DNA of 64,000 nucleotides from Rhizomys pruinosus (taxonomy: Eukaryota > Chordata > Mammalia > Rodentia > Spalacidae): NCBI GenBank assembly GCA_009823505.1, contig VZQC01013826.1:200926-264925 (forward strand). Reading direction: 5' to 3'. Made by a program: the position numbers and the translations under genes. Below, in pieces: positions 24,245-34,646 of the stretch (positions are counted from its first letter, which is position 1; each line of letters begins with the position of its first letter). The notes beneath the pieces were generated by a model, which made no database searches, was not told the DNA's origin, and saw only the letters and a program-made list of their open reading frames with translations.

Positions 24245-26040
24245 ATTTTGTGTTGTGTGAGAATTTTACACATGCATATAATGTGTTTTGATCAAACCCA
24301 CCCCAAAATTCCCTCCCTCCACTTCCTCCTCTATCCCCTCCACTTCCTCCTCTATCCCCTCCACTTCCTCCTCTATCCCCTCCACTTCCTCCTCTATCCC
24401 CTCCACTTCCTCCTCTATCCCCTCCACTTCTTCCTCTATCCCCTCCACTTCCTCCTCTATCCCCTCCACTTCCTCCTCTATCCCCTCCACTTCCTCCTCT
24501 ATCCCCTCCACTTCCTCCTCTATCCCCTCCACTTCCTCCTCTATCCCCTCCACTTCCTCCTCTATCCCCTCCACTTCCTCCTCTATCCCCTCCACTTCCT
24601 CCTCTATCCCCTCCACTTCCTCCTCTATCCCCTCCACTTCCTCCTCTATCCCCTCCACTTCCTCCTCTATCCCCTCCACTTCCTCCTCTATCCCCTCCAC
24701 TTCCTCCTCTATCCCCTCCACTTCCTCCTCTATCCCCTCCACTTCCTCCTCTATCCCCTCCACTTCCTCCTCTATCCCCTCCACTTCCTCCTCTATCCCC
24801 TCCACTTCCTCCTCTATCCCCTCCACTTCCTCCTCTATCCCCTCCACTTCCTCCTCTATCCCCTCCACTTCCTCCTCTATCCCCTCCACTTCCTCCTCTA
24901 TCCCCTCCACTTCCTCCTCTATCCCCTCCACTTCCTCCTCTATCCCCTCCACTTCCTCCTCTATCCCCTCCACTTCCTCCTCTATCCCCTCCACTTCCTC
25001 CTCTATCCCCTCCACTTCCTCCTCTATCCCCTCCACTTCCTCCTCTATCCCCTCCACTTCCTCCTCTATCCCCTCCACTTCCTCCTCTATCCCCTCCACT
25101 TCCTCCTCTATCCCCTCCACTTCCTCCTCTATCCCCTCCACTTCCTCCTCTATCCCCTCCACTTCCTCCTCTATCCCCTCCACTTCCTCCTCTATCCCCT
25201 CCACTTCCTCCTCTATCCCCTCCACTTCCTCCTCTATCCCCTCCACTTCCTCCTCTATCCCCTCCACTTCCTCCTCTATCCCCTCCACTTCCTCCTCTAT
25301 CCCCTCCACTTCCTCCTCTATCCCCTCCACTTCCTCCTCTATCCCCTCCACTTCCTCCTCTATCCCCTCCACTTCCTCCTCTATCCCCTCCACTTCCTCC
25401 TCTATCCCCTCCACTTCCTCCTCTATCCCCTCCACTTCCTCCTCTATCCCCTCCACTTCCTCCTCTGTCCCCTCCACTTCCTCCTCTATCCCCTTCACTT
25501 CCTCCCCTATCCCCTCCACTTCCTCCTCTATCCCCTCCACTTCCTCCTCTATCCCCCCACTTCCTCCCCATCCCATCCACTTCCTCCTCTTTTTCCCCAC
25601 CCAACTTCATGTACTTGTTTTTGTTTTTTAACCTGCCAAGTCCTCCTAATGCTGCCAGTGTGTGTATGTGTGTATGGCAGTCTGCTGCTGCATGGATGGT
25701 CTCTCAGGAACCAAAATCCTTGAGAGTCCACTGTCCCCTTCCCAGCAGCTGCCATCAGTTGCCAATAGCCCCTCAGCTGGGGTGAGACTCCATGAGCCCA
25801 CACCTTCCATGCTGGCATTTTGAGTGGCTTGCTACTGTGCAGGTCTTCTGCATGCAGTCGCAGACCCTGTGAACTCATGCGTGCAATGGCCCCATCATGC
25901 CAGCGAACACTGCATCAAAGCAGCTGTCCACCACCCCAGCTCTTGCAGCCTCTCCACCCTCTCTTCCTTGATGACCCCCAATCCCTGGGGAGGGCTGTGA
26001 TACAAATGTCCCATTTCCAGCTTAGCACTACAAAAACCCT
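24245..26040 (-). mobile_element. L1 3' UTR, antisense, expanded by a minisatellite
   Basis: Left flank GAGAATTTTACACATGCATA and GTGTTTTGATCAAACCCACC. Right flank CACCCAACTTCATGTACTTG, CAGTTGCCAATAGCCCCTCA, GTGCAGGTCTTCTGCATGC, GTGATACAAATGTCCCATTT. Together these follow a reversed rodent L1 3' UTR; the minisatellite occupies its C-rich segment. Confidence 0.85.
24316..25590. repeat. 21-bp minisatellite, about 59 copies
   Basis: Unit core CCACTTCCTCCTCTATCC plus CCT. Interior copies from about 24440 to 25460 are essentially identical. Variants sit at the edges: CTTCTTCC near 24430 and CTGTCC, CCTTCAC, CCCCTATC and a shortened copy at 25462-25590. The + strand is about 90% pyrimidine. Because 21 is divisible by 3, four reading frames stay open for over 440 codons; these are repeat artefacts. 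Confidence 0.99.
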
Positions 26041-26079
26041 TTATTCTCTTCATTTTGACCAGTTCTCTCTACCTTATTT

Positions 26080-26295
26080 TTTGAGACAGGGTCTCTCACT
26101 GAACCTGGAGTTCCCTAATTCAGCTAGGCTGACAGGCCAGCAAGCTGCAGGGATCCTCCTGTCTCCACCTCTCTGGTGCTAGGATAATAGGCACGCACTA
26201 ACTACTGCGTCCAATGTTTTACAGGGGCACTGGTTATCAAACTCAAGTCCTTTTGTTGGTACAGCAAGCCCTTTACCAACTGGACCATCCCCTGA
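26080..26295 (-). repeat. B4A/RSINE1-type SINE, antisense
   Basis: GAGACAGGGTCTCTCACTGA, CAGCTAGGCTGACAGGCCAG, GGGATCCTCCTGTCTCCACC, TATCAAACTCAAGTCC, CCAACTGGACCATCC. Confidence 0.8.
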
Positions 26296-26502
26296 TGCCT
26301 TCTGAATAGTTCCTATTTTGCTAATGTTTCCTATGAAGGAAGCTTCCAGATCAAACACTTTCTGTGATCCCATCTCCACAGACTACTGTGACACTGCTAC
26401 AGACCTTATCTATATGCTATAACTTAACTAATACAACCTAGAATTATAAAGCTTCACACCCAGTGATCAACTATTCATATGGCATTAAAAAAATCTAGAT
26501 TG

Positions 26503-26650
26503 ACTGGGTGTGGTGGCACGTGCCTTTAATCCTAACACTCAAGAGGCAGAGGCAGGCGGATCTCTGTGAGTTCAAGGCCAGCCTGATGTACATAGCGAGC
26601 TCCAGGCCAGCTGGAAAAAAGAGATCATGTCTCAGAAAGACCAAAAAAAA
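26503..26650 (+). repeat. B1 SINE
   Basis: GACTGGGTGTGGTGGCACGT … CTCAGAAAGACC + poly(A), flanked by AAAAAATCTAGATT. Confidence 0.96.
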
Positions 26651-26724
26651 AAAATCTAGATTAAAAGTGGGTCCTATAAGTTATTAAAAGACCTCATCCT
26701 TTCTCCTTTGTTAATAGTAGAAAT

Positions 26725-27802
26725 TTTTTTTCATTTTTTCTTTTTTTTTACATTTTTTTATTGATGCTTTGTGCATTTCATACATCATTTTCCAATTCAG
26801 TTCAGGCATATTTCCCTTTCCCTTCCCCCCCACCCCCACCCCATCCCAGATCATGCATTCTGCTATAACTGTCCTGCATCTTTCTCTCAGTATTTTTTCA
26901 TTTTTTAGCTATAAGTGATAATCCATGAGTACAAGCATCCTTCATGCAAAACCTATCTGCAGGCTGTTGTGCCCAAACACCTACAGCCCCACCATCCAGT
27001 GGGGGGTGACAGGTTGTTTGTTCAATCAAGTTGATCAAATGAGTGTCCAGACTACATTGCTGTAGTTTCACCATTCACCCCCAATCACAGCCCTTACATT
27101 CTCCATGCCCTCTTCCGCAGATTGTTCCTTATGCTTAGAAAAGGGGCACGCGTGGATGAGAAGCCAAAACGAGCCATATTCTCGTGGAGCTGTATGTCTT
27201 GGACTCTGTGTCAAATCTTCTGCGGTTTCCTCTCATGGGCTGACAGTTTTAATGTAAAAAATTTAGTGTTGTTCCCAAGAAGGCAATATGCACCCCAAAA
27301 ACATGGGTGATTTGATCGAAAATCTGTGCCTTGTATTCCGCTATAGTTATGGATATGTGAAAAACTGTCTTCTGGGACTTTCATGGCGTTAAAAGAAAAA
27401 GAGGCGGGCATTACAGGCTATAAGACATCTAACTTTGTTAAAAAACCTTGCAATTCAAAATCTTAGAAACTAAACTGCTGGGAAGAAGGATTGGTGGGTC
27501 TCCAAACAAGGACAAAATGTCACAACTTTAGACGGCTTGAGAAAAGAAAAGTCAAGGTGGGGGTGGAGAGATGGGCCAGCGTCTTAGAGCGCGCCGAACC
27601 GCTTCTTTCAGTAGGACCATTTCAGGCGGGAGTGGGTTCGATCCCCAGAGCCCACCTGGCGGCGAGAACCGTCTGAAACCTCCAATTCCAGGAGAACTTC
27701 CAAGTTCCAGGGGGAATCCGAGACCCTCTTTTCTGACCTCGCGGCATTGCCGACCACGACACGGGTTTCACAGACCTGCATGCAGACCAGTACATTCATA
27801 CA

Positions 27803-27850
<48 letters not shown>

Positions 27851-28088
27851 TGTAAAAAAAAAAGAAAAGATACAGCTTTGCATTGAGTAGGATGTACCAG
27901 AAAGTGCCAACTGAAAGGTTGACCTGTCTGAACATTGAAAGGAAGAAAAGCCTCAGATTACTATAAACATCGAACCCCTCTGTGGATCCTACTTGTAACA
28001 ACTATTTATAATGAGTCCTAATGAAACTTACCTTCTAGGTGCCACAAAAGTTTTGATATGAGAGACTTTCTTGCCTCCCCCCCATAGA
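26725..28088 (-). mobile_element. Long poly(A) retroposon 'family B', antisense, 5'-truncated
   Basis: Starts as T-rich tract (reversed tail), then ATTGATGCTTTGTGCATTTC, and ends at CCCCCCCATAGA. Flanked by a perfect 12-bp target-site duplication AATAGTAGAAAT (26713-26724 and 28089-28100). Homologous over most of its length to 52115-53606, e.g. GATCAAATGAGTGTCCAG, TGTAGTTTCACCAT and CTTACCTTCTAGG. It has no long open frame on its own strand. Its 3' end (GTATGAAATGCACAAAGC reversed) is shared with family A. A B2 is nested inside. Confidence 0.85.
27559..27846 (+). repeat. B2 SINE nested in family B, with long poly(A)
   Basis: Matches the young B2 at 49625 but carries many 1-2 base insertions (AAACCTCC for AAACTCC, GAACTTCCAAGTTCC for GAACTCCAGTTCC). 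Ends in a run of about 41 A. Confidence 0.9.
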
Positions 28089-28394
28089 AATAGTAGAAAT
28101 ATTTAAGAGGATAAGGCCCCATCAAAGGTTATGAATGGCAGTCTTAGATGATTAAACCATAAGGTTATTGAACCCCAAGATGAAACTCGTGTTGCCACTG
28201 ATATAGCAGCTCCCACCTCTGTAGCCTGCCTTCCAGCATCACTCAGGACACAGAAGAGCTCTTCCTAGAAGCCATACCTCCTGTGTCTCCCAAATTCTCC
28301 ACTTTCTCTGTCTCAGTTTGACACATGCTCCTGAGGTGAGGCATTCTTGAAGTACATTAGAAACTCAGTCAGTTTTCCTCTGTGTCTTTGACAG

Positions 28395-28445
28395 GTCAGC
28401 TGAAGGACACCATCACCCAGCGGCACCTACAGCAGGTAGCTCTAG
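28395..28445 (+). CDS. KIF6: KIF6 coding exon (51 nt), distal stalk
   Basis: This internal exon of kinesin family member 6 (kinesin-9 family) encodes about 17 residues of the coiled-coil stalk. The frame reads QLKDTITQRHLQQVAL, close to the human stretch HLKEEITQRHIQQVAL. It follows a pyrimidine-rich acceptor ending TTTGACAG and ends at a consensus donor CTAG|GTGAGT. It starts with two bases that finish a Gly codon and ends with one base of the next Gly codon, which matches the phase of the exon at 48101. The length is divisible by three, so skipping would keep the frame. In known biology KIF6 is a microtubule motor linked to motile cilia of ependymal cells; the motor domain is outside this window. 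Identification rests on remembered human protein sequence. Confidence 0.9.
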
Positions 28446-30375
28446 GTGAGTATGCTGCAGACCCGTGGGGACAAAGGAGACAGTAATACAAGCTGATCTA
28501 GGTAAAAGACAAACCTTCAACACCTTGGGAGGTGAAGGAAGGTAAGGGTGGAGGCCAGTTGAGCTTGAGCGACTCCTCTGGGGGACCAGTTCCCTGTGTC
28601 CTTGCACCTGGCCATTGACACCTGCCCTTCCAGATGCTTACGTATCCTTCTGAGGTTTCCCACCCCTGACCTACACCATGCCCGAGGCCCCTGCTCCTAA
28701 AGGAGCTGCCTGAAGCCACTGACCAGTCCTGACCATAAAAGTTAGTGACAAGAACAGCACCTTGTTAGTGCCCGTGTCCTTATGAACACTGGGTCCTTCC
28801 ATCTGCCCCCAGTTCCAAGAGGCCAAGTGTGGTCCCCAGCTCAGGGAGATCCAGTGTCCCACCTGTTTTTACATGGCTAGTGCTTGTTCAGCCTAGGAGC
28901 TAACCCCAGGTCTCTCTTAGCCCTGCCCACAACAGCAATTGGCCCACTCCAGTAATTGATGATGTCAACACTGAACCCCCACAGTCTTATTCTAAGAGGC
29001 CCTTTGCACCTTCCGTGGTGAACAAATGCAGGGAGTGGTGCCTTTTGATATGGGACTGAGGAAAACCAACTGAAGAGCAGTGTCACTCCCCACAAGGCTA
29101 GAGGAGCAGGCCTCTCAGGAAGGTGGGTGACGCGTTCCAAACAAGGGGTTCTCCCTTGGAATGGCCTGGGCCCCTGATGACCTGCGATTAAAGAACCCAG
29201 GGCCCAGGAACTGGAAGTGAACCAGAGACCCTAATGCTATGAGCATGACTCGTTTGATCTTAGCCACTGGGATTATTAGTGATAATTAGTAATCCTGATC
29301 ATTTAAAATGACAACTGATGATGTCAGAATCTCAGGATGAGCACACCCAACCACCTATCCGAGTTTTCCCCTCCCACTGCCGGCCCCCGTGGAGCCACGC
29401 TCCTGACTCTATTGCAGGGGACTTGGCACACCCGAGCCAACCCGCTGCCTGGGCCTGTTCTAGTAGGTAGCCTGGGGAAGGCTGAACAGGCCTTGTTGGG
29501 AAGGTGGACCAGTTGACCTTCTGAGCCCCCACACCCTGCCCTCTGCTCACCCTGAGTCATCCCATCTGTTCCTCACATGGAGCCTCTTTCCTGCCCTTCA
29601 TATCACTGGCTCAGTAGAAGCAATGGAACAGAAATGCCACTCAATCCAGGGACAATCTTTGCCTTGGTCCTGGGAAGCCATGCCCATTGTCTTCAGCCAA
29701 GGGCTGCTCTGTCTTCTCTGCTCCCTAACCCAGAGCCTCCCCAGGCCGTTCCACTCTGCTGGGGCAGATACTCCCAGAGCCTTTTCCCACGTTCTCGGGC
29801 ATGATCTTGTGCCCGAATTCCTTTGCCTGTCTCCAGGGGAGCCTTCTTCTAACACAGCGGCAGGTGTCAGGGTCAGCAGGGCCAGCTATGCCTGAAGCAA
29901 TCAGCAAACTTCAAACAGAAGGCATTTGGGCTGGACGTCTAATTAAGAGCTTCGGAAAGACTTATTTTATTTTAAAAGCATATTATCCCAATTAGAGAAG
30001 AAGTGTTAACATCTCCCAGCTGCCATTTGGGGACTCAATGCCAGGTTGCCTTCCAGGCCCCTCGGGAGGTTGTCTGGTGTCTATGGACCCTGGTGACCCC
30101 AAAGCAGAGGGGGCTGTTCTCCCTGAGAGGATCTCTGTGTGTAGCAGATTGCTTGTGGAGCCCTTTCTCTTCCACCCTCAGTCTGCAGCTGGTGCTTGGG
30201 ATTAAGGCTATGACAGAGGCTTCAGGATGAGCGCCATTCATAGAGCACATTTGTCCCGTCCTGTCGTTTGGCTCCAGGTACAGGAATAAGACTGTGACGG
30301 GAAACGTGTGTTCCTTGCTTTGCAGCCCTTCCCCCCTTTTGCTCCGTCTCTTTAGTCTCATTTTTAAGATTTATT

Positions 30376-30390
<15 letters not shown>
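28446..30390. other. Repeat-free intron after the 51-nt exon
   Basis: About 1.9 kb without recognisable repeats. 29900-30010 contains CTAATTAAGAGCTT and ATCCCAATTAGAG, which look like a conserved non-coding element; inference only. Confidence 0.4.
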
Positions 30391-30406
<16 letters not shown>

Positions 30407-30480
30407 GCTTTTTCGAGACAGGGTCTCCCTGTAGCCCCAGCTATCCTGGAACTCACTCTGTAGACCAGGCTGGCCTTGAA
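30391..30480 (-). repeat. B1 SINE, antisense, 5'-truncated
   Basis: Poly(T), GCTTTTTCGAGACAGGGTCT … GACCAGGCTGGCCTTGAA, stopping mid-element. Flanked by AAGATTTATTT, so it inserted into the tail of the neighbouring B2. Confidence 0.92.
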
Positions 30481-30481
30481 A

Positions 30482-30698
30482 AGATTTATTTTTATTTGAT
30501 GTAGATGAGTGTTTCGCCTGCAGTACTCTAAGTGCACCACACGAGGACAGTGCCTAGAGAGGTCAAGTCACAATGTCAAATTCCCTAGAACTGGTGTTAC
30601 AGGTGGTTGTGAGCTCCTGTGTGAGTGCTGGAAATTGAACCCGGGTCCTCTGCAAGAGCAACGAGTGCTCCTAACTGCTGAGCCATCTCCTCGGCCCC
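30482..30698 (-). repeat. B2 SINE, antisense
   Basis: AGATTTATTTTTATTTGATG … AATTGAACCCGGGTCCTCTG … GAGCCATCTCCTCGGCCCC. Confidence 0.95.
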
Positions 30699-31002
30699 AT
30701 CCTGTTTCTTCTCTTCGCTCTCTCTCCCCCTTCACTTTACGTATCCCCTGTTAGTCTTCCTATATGTTCCTGGGTTTCTGTGGAGGTGTGGTTGGGTTAT
30801 TGGTTGGGGATGTCATGGGGAACAGAGCAGGTCTGAGCAGGAGAGATCCACCCATACATGCTGCGTAAAAGCTCATGTCTGTCTGGAGAAGCAAATGAAC
30901 ACCCAAGGAAACCAACTCAAAGACAATCCCATATCCCAAAGGAGCATCAATTGAGTGTGATGTGAGAGGTGCCATTTGGAAGAGATAGTTGAGTAGAGGA
31001 GG

Positions 31003-31182
31003 GAAAGCCATACCCAGGGGTGTGCTGGAGCTGAGGATGGAAAGCCATACCCAGGGGTGTGCTGGAGCTGAGGATGGAAAGCCATACCCAGGGGTGTGCT
31101 GGAGCTGAGGATGGAAAGCCATACCCAGGGGTGTGCTGGAGCTGAGGATGGAAAGCCATACCCAGGGGTGTGCTGGAGCTGG
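31003..31182. repeat. 37-bp minisatellite, 5 copies
   Basis: Units start at 31003, 31040, 31077, 31114 and 31151 (last one partial). Core CATACCCAGGGGTGTGCTGG, linker AGCTGAGGATGGAAAGC. Copies are almost identical. Confidence 0.97.
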
Positions 31183-31497
31183 CTTATTCCATGTCACAAG
31201 AGCCCGCAGGCAGTACATTAGGAATGTGGGGAGCGGTTATTCAACACAGTTGATATCATGAATCAAATTATGTAAGCTCACAGCTCAGTTAGATTTCCAA
31301 ACAAGAGTACCAAATACTTGAAGTTCATACCATGCTAATTGTTGTCCATGCTTTTGAAGTCACCTACAGCCACCGTGCCTACACAGTGGGACTGCACACA
31401 GCAGAGGGCCACTGTGCTTCCTGTCAAGTCCAAGTTTAAGAGCACCACACAAACAGCTTAAAGTCAGCTAGGTGAGAGAATTTATACCAAAGCTAGG
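31183..31497. other. Unannotated intron
   Basis: No repeat or exon recognised between the minisatellite and the TG tract. Confidence 0.4.
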
Positions 31498-31770
31498 TAA
31501 TGTGTCTGTGTGTACATCTGTGTGTGTCTGTCTGTCTGTCTGAGAGGTGTTTGTGTGTTTTGTCTGTATATGTATATGTATATGTATATATATGTATGTG
31601 TATATATGTGTCTCTATGTATCTATGTGTGTCTTGGTATCTGTGTCTCTATGTATCTATACATGTGTGTTTGTATGTGTCTGTGTATCTATCCATGTATG
31701 TGTCTGTGTGTGTCTGAGTCTATCTGTGTATGTGTATGTGTGTGTATGCCTGTGTGTGTGTGCGCCTGCA
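31498..31770. repeat. (TG)/(TCTG)/(TATG) low-complexity tract
   Basis: TGTCTGTCTGTCTG, TATATGTATATG and TGTGTCT stretches. Cysteine/valine-rich ORFs here are artefacts. Confidence 0.95.
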
Positions 31771-33469
31771 TGTGCCCCTATGAGGTTTTCTACCCCTTTT
31801 CCTGGCTGTAAATACAGGTTATGGTTCTCTCTTTTTACCACGTGCTCAAAGTATATCAGGGAACAGAAACTTGCTCCAAGTTTTGGTCCTTTTGAAAAAT
31901 CAATGAACAAGGAAAGTCATGACGAAAGCCACGAGAAGACAGCAGCACTGGCCCTGTGAACTCCCTGGAGGTGGCAGCCAGAACTGGGCGTGGACTTGAA
32001 GAAACAAATCAATAGCCAGTTTCAAGACCATCAACAACAGAAGTGACTGACGGACTTCGAGGAGGACTAGGTCCTGCCACCGGCTCAGGAAAGAACACAA
32101 TGCTATTTTAACACCGGCATCATTTGGAAGGCAGAATTGAGTGTGCAGGTGCCTCTCTACTGCCCTTGCTCTCTAGAATGATATAGAATGGCTGATGATA
32201 CCAATGAGGCTGCTGGCCAGTGTCTCTGGGGAGTGTCACAGAATACTGGGCCTGAGTCTAGGTTTTCTCTATGCTCACAAAATCCCCAGGAAGTAAACAT
32301 TACTGTTGTGTTTCCCCAACTTTCCAGCTAAGACCCAGAGGGGTTATGGATTCAAAACCAGATACCCGGTTGGTCCAGGTTCTGCCGGCTGTCACACTGC
32401 ACCACCCTGGACACTCTGCCCTGCACTCTACTAAGGTTCTTGTGGGAGCACAGACCCAGTACCTGCCCTCAGAGAACTTCCAAAAAAACCAGGAAGAAAG
32501 GACATATACTAAAAAGAGGTCAGTTTTCAATTTTCAGAATCAGAGCCGCCTGTTTCCATCCCGTGTCCTCTTCACACCGACCCCTTCGCGTAGCCTTCCC
32601 TGGCCTCGCCTACCCAGGTCTTGCTTCTCCTCAGTCTCAGGCAACCCTGAGTATGGCAGCCTTGTCTTATGATTATCAATGTCCAAGCTATTCTCTGCCC
32701 TAAAACTTGAGCTCCTTGAAATCTGGGTACAAGAGAATCCAGCTCTGTTACCGCAGCAGCACAAGCAGTAAACAGACGCAACCAGGCGGATGAATGTTTC
32801 TTCAGACAGCTTCCAGACTCACACGTCTTGCAAAAGTACAATGAGACATTTGAACATAAAATAAAATAAGTCCATTTAAAAGAAGTGGAAGGAGTAAGTG
32901 CTTTTGGACCCCACAGCTGAGCAAAATTACACACACAGGCCATAAATCTGGGTTCTCCCTTGTCTAGCTGCGGAGCAAAAGGAGAAGCACCCGGAGTTCC
33001 ACAGTTTTCATTTTCTGACAGCAGGAAGCTTGCTAACTAATTTATCTGCAGAAATAGAATTTCTTCCTGGAACTAAACACAAGGCAGAATTTATCGTGCG
33101 GATCCTTCTGTAAAGGACACCAAATGACACTGTGAATGATGTCTTCAACTGCAGTTTTACAAAAGATATCACAGTGTTATTCAACCAGATGCCTCTTGTA
33201 TAGACACTCTATAAAAGCTAGAAGTCTGACATTATAGCATGACTCACGGAGAGTGTTTATGTGAACAGCCAAGCTAATAGGATCCAGGTACCCCGCTTTC
33301 TGACAGTCGTCAAGAGCAGGAATGAAAAGGGGAGGATCCACCTAGGAACGCGGGCTGAGGTCTCCCCTCTGCTCTCGTTTATCTCTCTGAGCACTGTCCC
33401 ATCAAGATCTGAGTCACATTCCATTCAAGATCAAAACACTAACAAGAACTGTATGTGGTTAAAACTGAA
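31771..33469. other. Repeat-poor intron
   Basis: 1.7 kb without recognised repeats. 32960-33180 is unique-looking with GAATTTATCGTGCGGATCC and could be conserved. ORFs at 32271 and 32572 show no family I know. Confidence 0.4.
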
Positions 33470-33612
33470 AAAACGCAGAGCATGGTGGTGTGTGCCTTTA
33501 ATCCCAGGACCCAAGAGGCAGAAGCAGGAGGACCTGTAGGAGTTTGAGGCCAGCCTAGTGTACATAGTGAGTTCCAGGCCAGCCAAGGCTACATAGTGAG
33601 ACACTGTAAAAA
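33470..33612 (+). repeat. B1 SINE
   Basis: GCAGAGCATGGTGGTGTGTG … AGGCTACATAGTGAGACACT + A tail; older. Confidence 0.93.
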
Positions 33613-33849
33613 AAAACAAAATACTTAAAAAACACATCACACTCACAAGCAGTGTGGGGAGTGTGTCAGGCGAGAAGGATGGACATCAGAGCTTGGGAAT
33701 ATCACCTGAAGAGTGCGGCTGGTCCGAGACTGCAAGACGAGGCTTTCCTAAAGAACTTCCAAGATGTAGAGCCCCAAAGCAAAGTGTACACTAGTGGGCT
33801 AGGGTCAAAGGGTGGTGTGCACATGCTCTGTGCATATGTAGTATAGGTA

Positions 33850-34335
33850 TGTTGTTTGCATTATCTGTCTATGTATGTGATGTGTGTGGTGTGTTCATGC
33901 ATGTGTGTGACATGTTCGGAGGGCATAAAAATGTATTGTGGGAGATGTGTGAATATGGGGGGGGTGTATGTGTGTATGTATGTGTGTATGTATATGTGTA
34001 TCTGTGTATGTGTATGTGTGTGTATGTGTGTATATATGTGTGCATGTATGTGTGTATGTATGTGTGTATGTATATGTGTATCTGTGTATGTGTATGTGTG
34101 TATGTATGTGTGCATGTATGTGTGTATGTATGTGTGTATGTATATGTGTATCTGTGTATGTGTATGTGTGTATGTATGTGTGCATGTATGTGTGTATGTA
34201 TGTGTGTATGTATATGTGTATCTGTGTATGTGTATGTGTGTGTATGTATGTGTGCATGTATGTGTGTATGTATGTGTATGTGTGTATGTATGTGTGTATG
34301 TGTGTATGTATGTGTGTGTATGTGTGTGTGTGTTT
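33850..34335. repeat. TGTA-rich higher-order repeat, 70-bp period
   Basis: A (TGTA/TG)n tract in which the landmark GTGTATCTGTGTATG recurs with TCTGTG at 34001, 34081, 34151 and 34221 (spacing 80, 70, 70). Each unit also contains GTGTGCATGTATG. The long ORFs on both strands are artefacts. Confidence 0.95.
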
Positions 34336-34373
34336 AAGGGTGATATACATATAGTAGGTGTGGTGTATGTGGA

Positions 34374-34396
34374 TATATATATATATATATATATAT
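34374..34396. repeat. (TA)n microsatellite
   Basis: About 11 TA units. Confidence 0.95.
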
Positions 34397-34498
34397 ACCT
34401 GCATTTGTGATATGTTTACATGGCATGTCTGTATATGTAGTGTGTGTTTGTGGGTCTGTATGTGATGCTCATACATTGTATATGTTTGTCTGTTTGTT

Positions 34499-34646
34499 TG
34501 TTTGTTTTTGTTCATTTTGAGACAGGGTCTCCATGTAGCCCCAGCTGGCATGGAACTCACTCTGCAGACCAGGCTGGACTCACAGAGATCCACCTGCCTC
34601 TGCCTCCCAAGTGCTGGGGTTAAAGGCATGCACCACCACTCCTGGC
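34499..34646 (-). repeat. B1 SINE, antisense
   Basis: (TGTT)n, TTTTGAGACAGGGTCTCCAT … ACCACCACTCCTGGCA; flanked by more TG-rich sequence. Confidence 0.95.

Noticed and set aside
24243..25723. Four open frames of 444-491 codons on both strands
   Set aside because: They arise because the minisatellite unit is 21 bp (divisible by 3) and lacks stops; no unique coding sequence.
31003..31182. CRISPR-like array with 37-bp period
   Set aside because: Units are identical throughout with no unique spacers.
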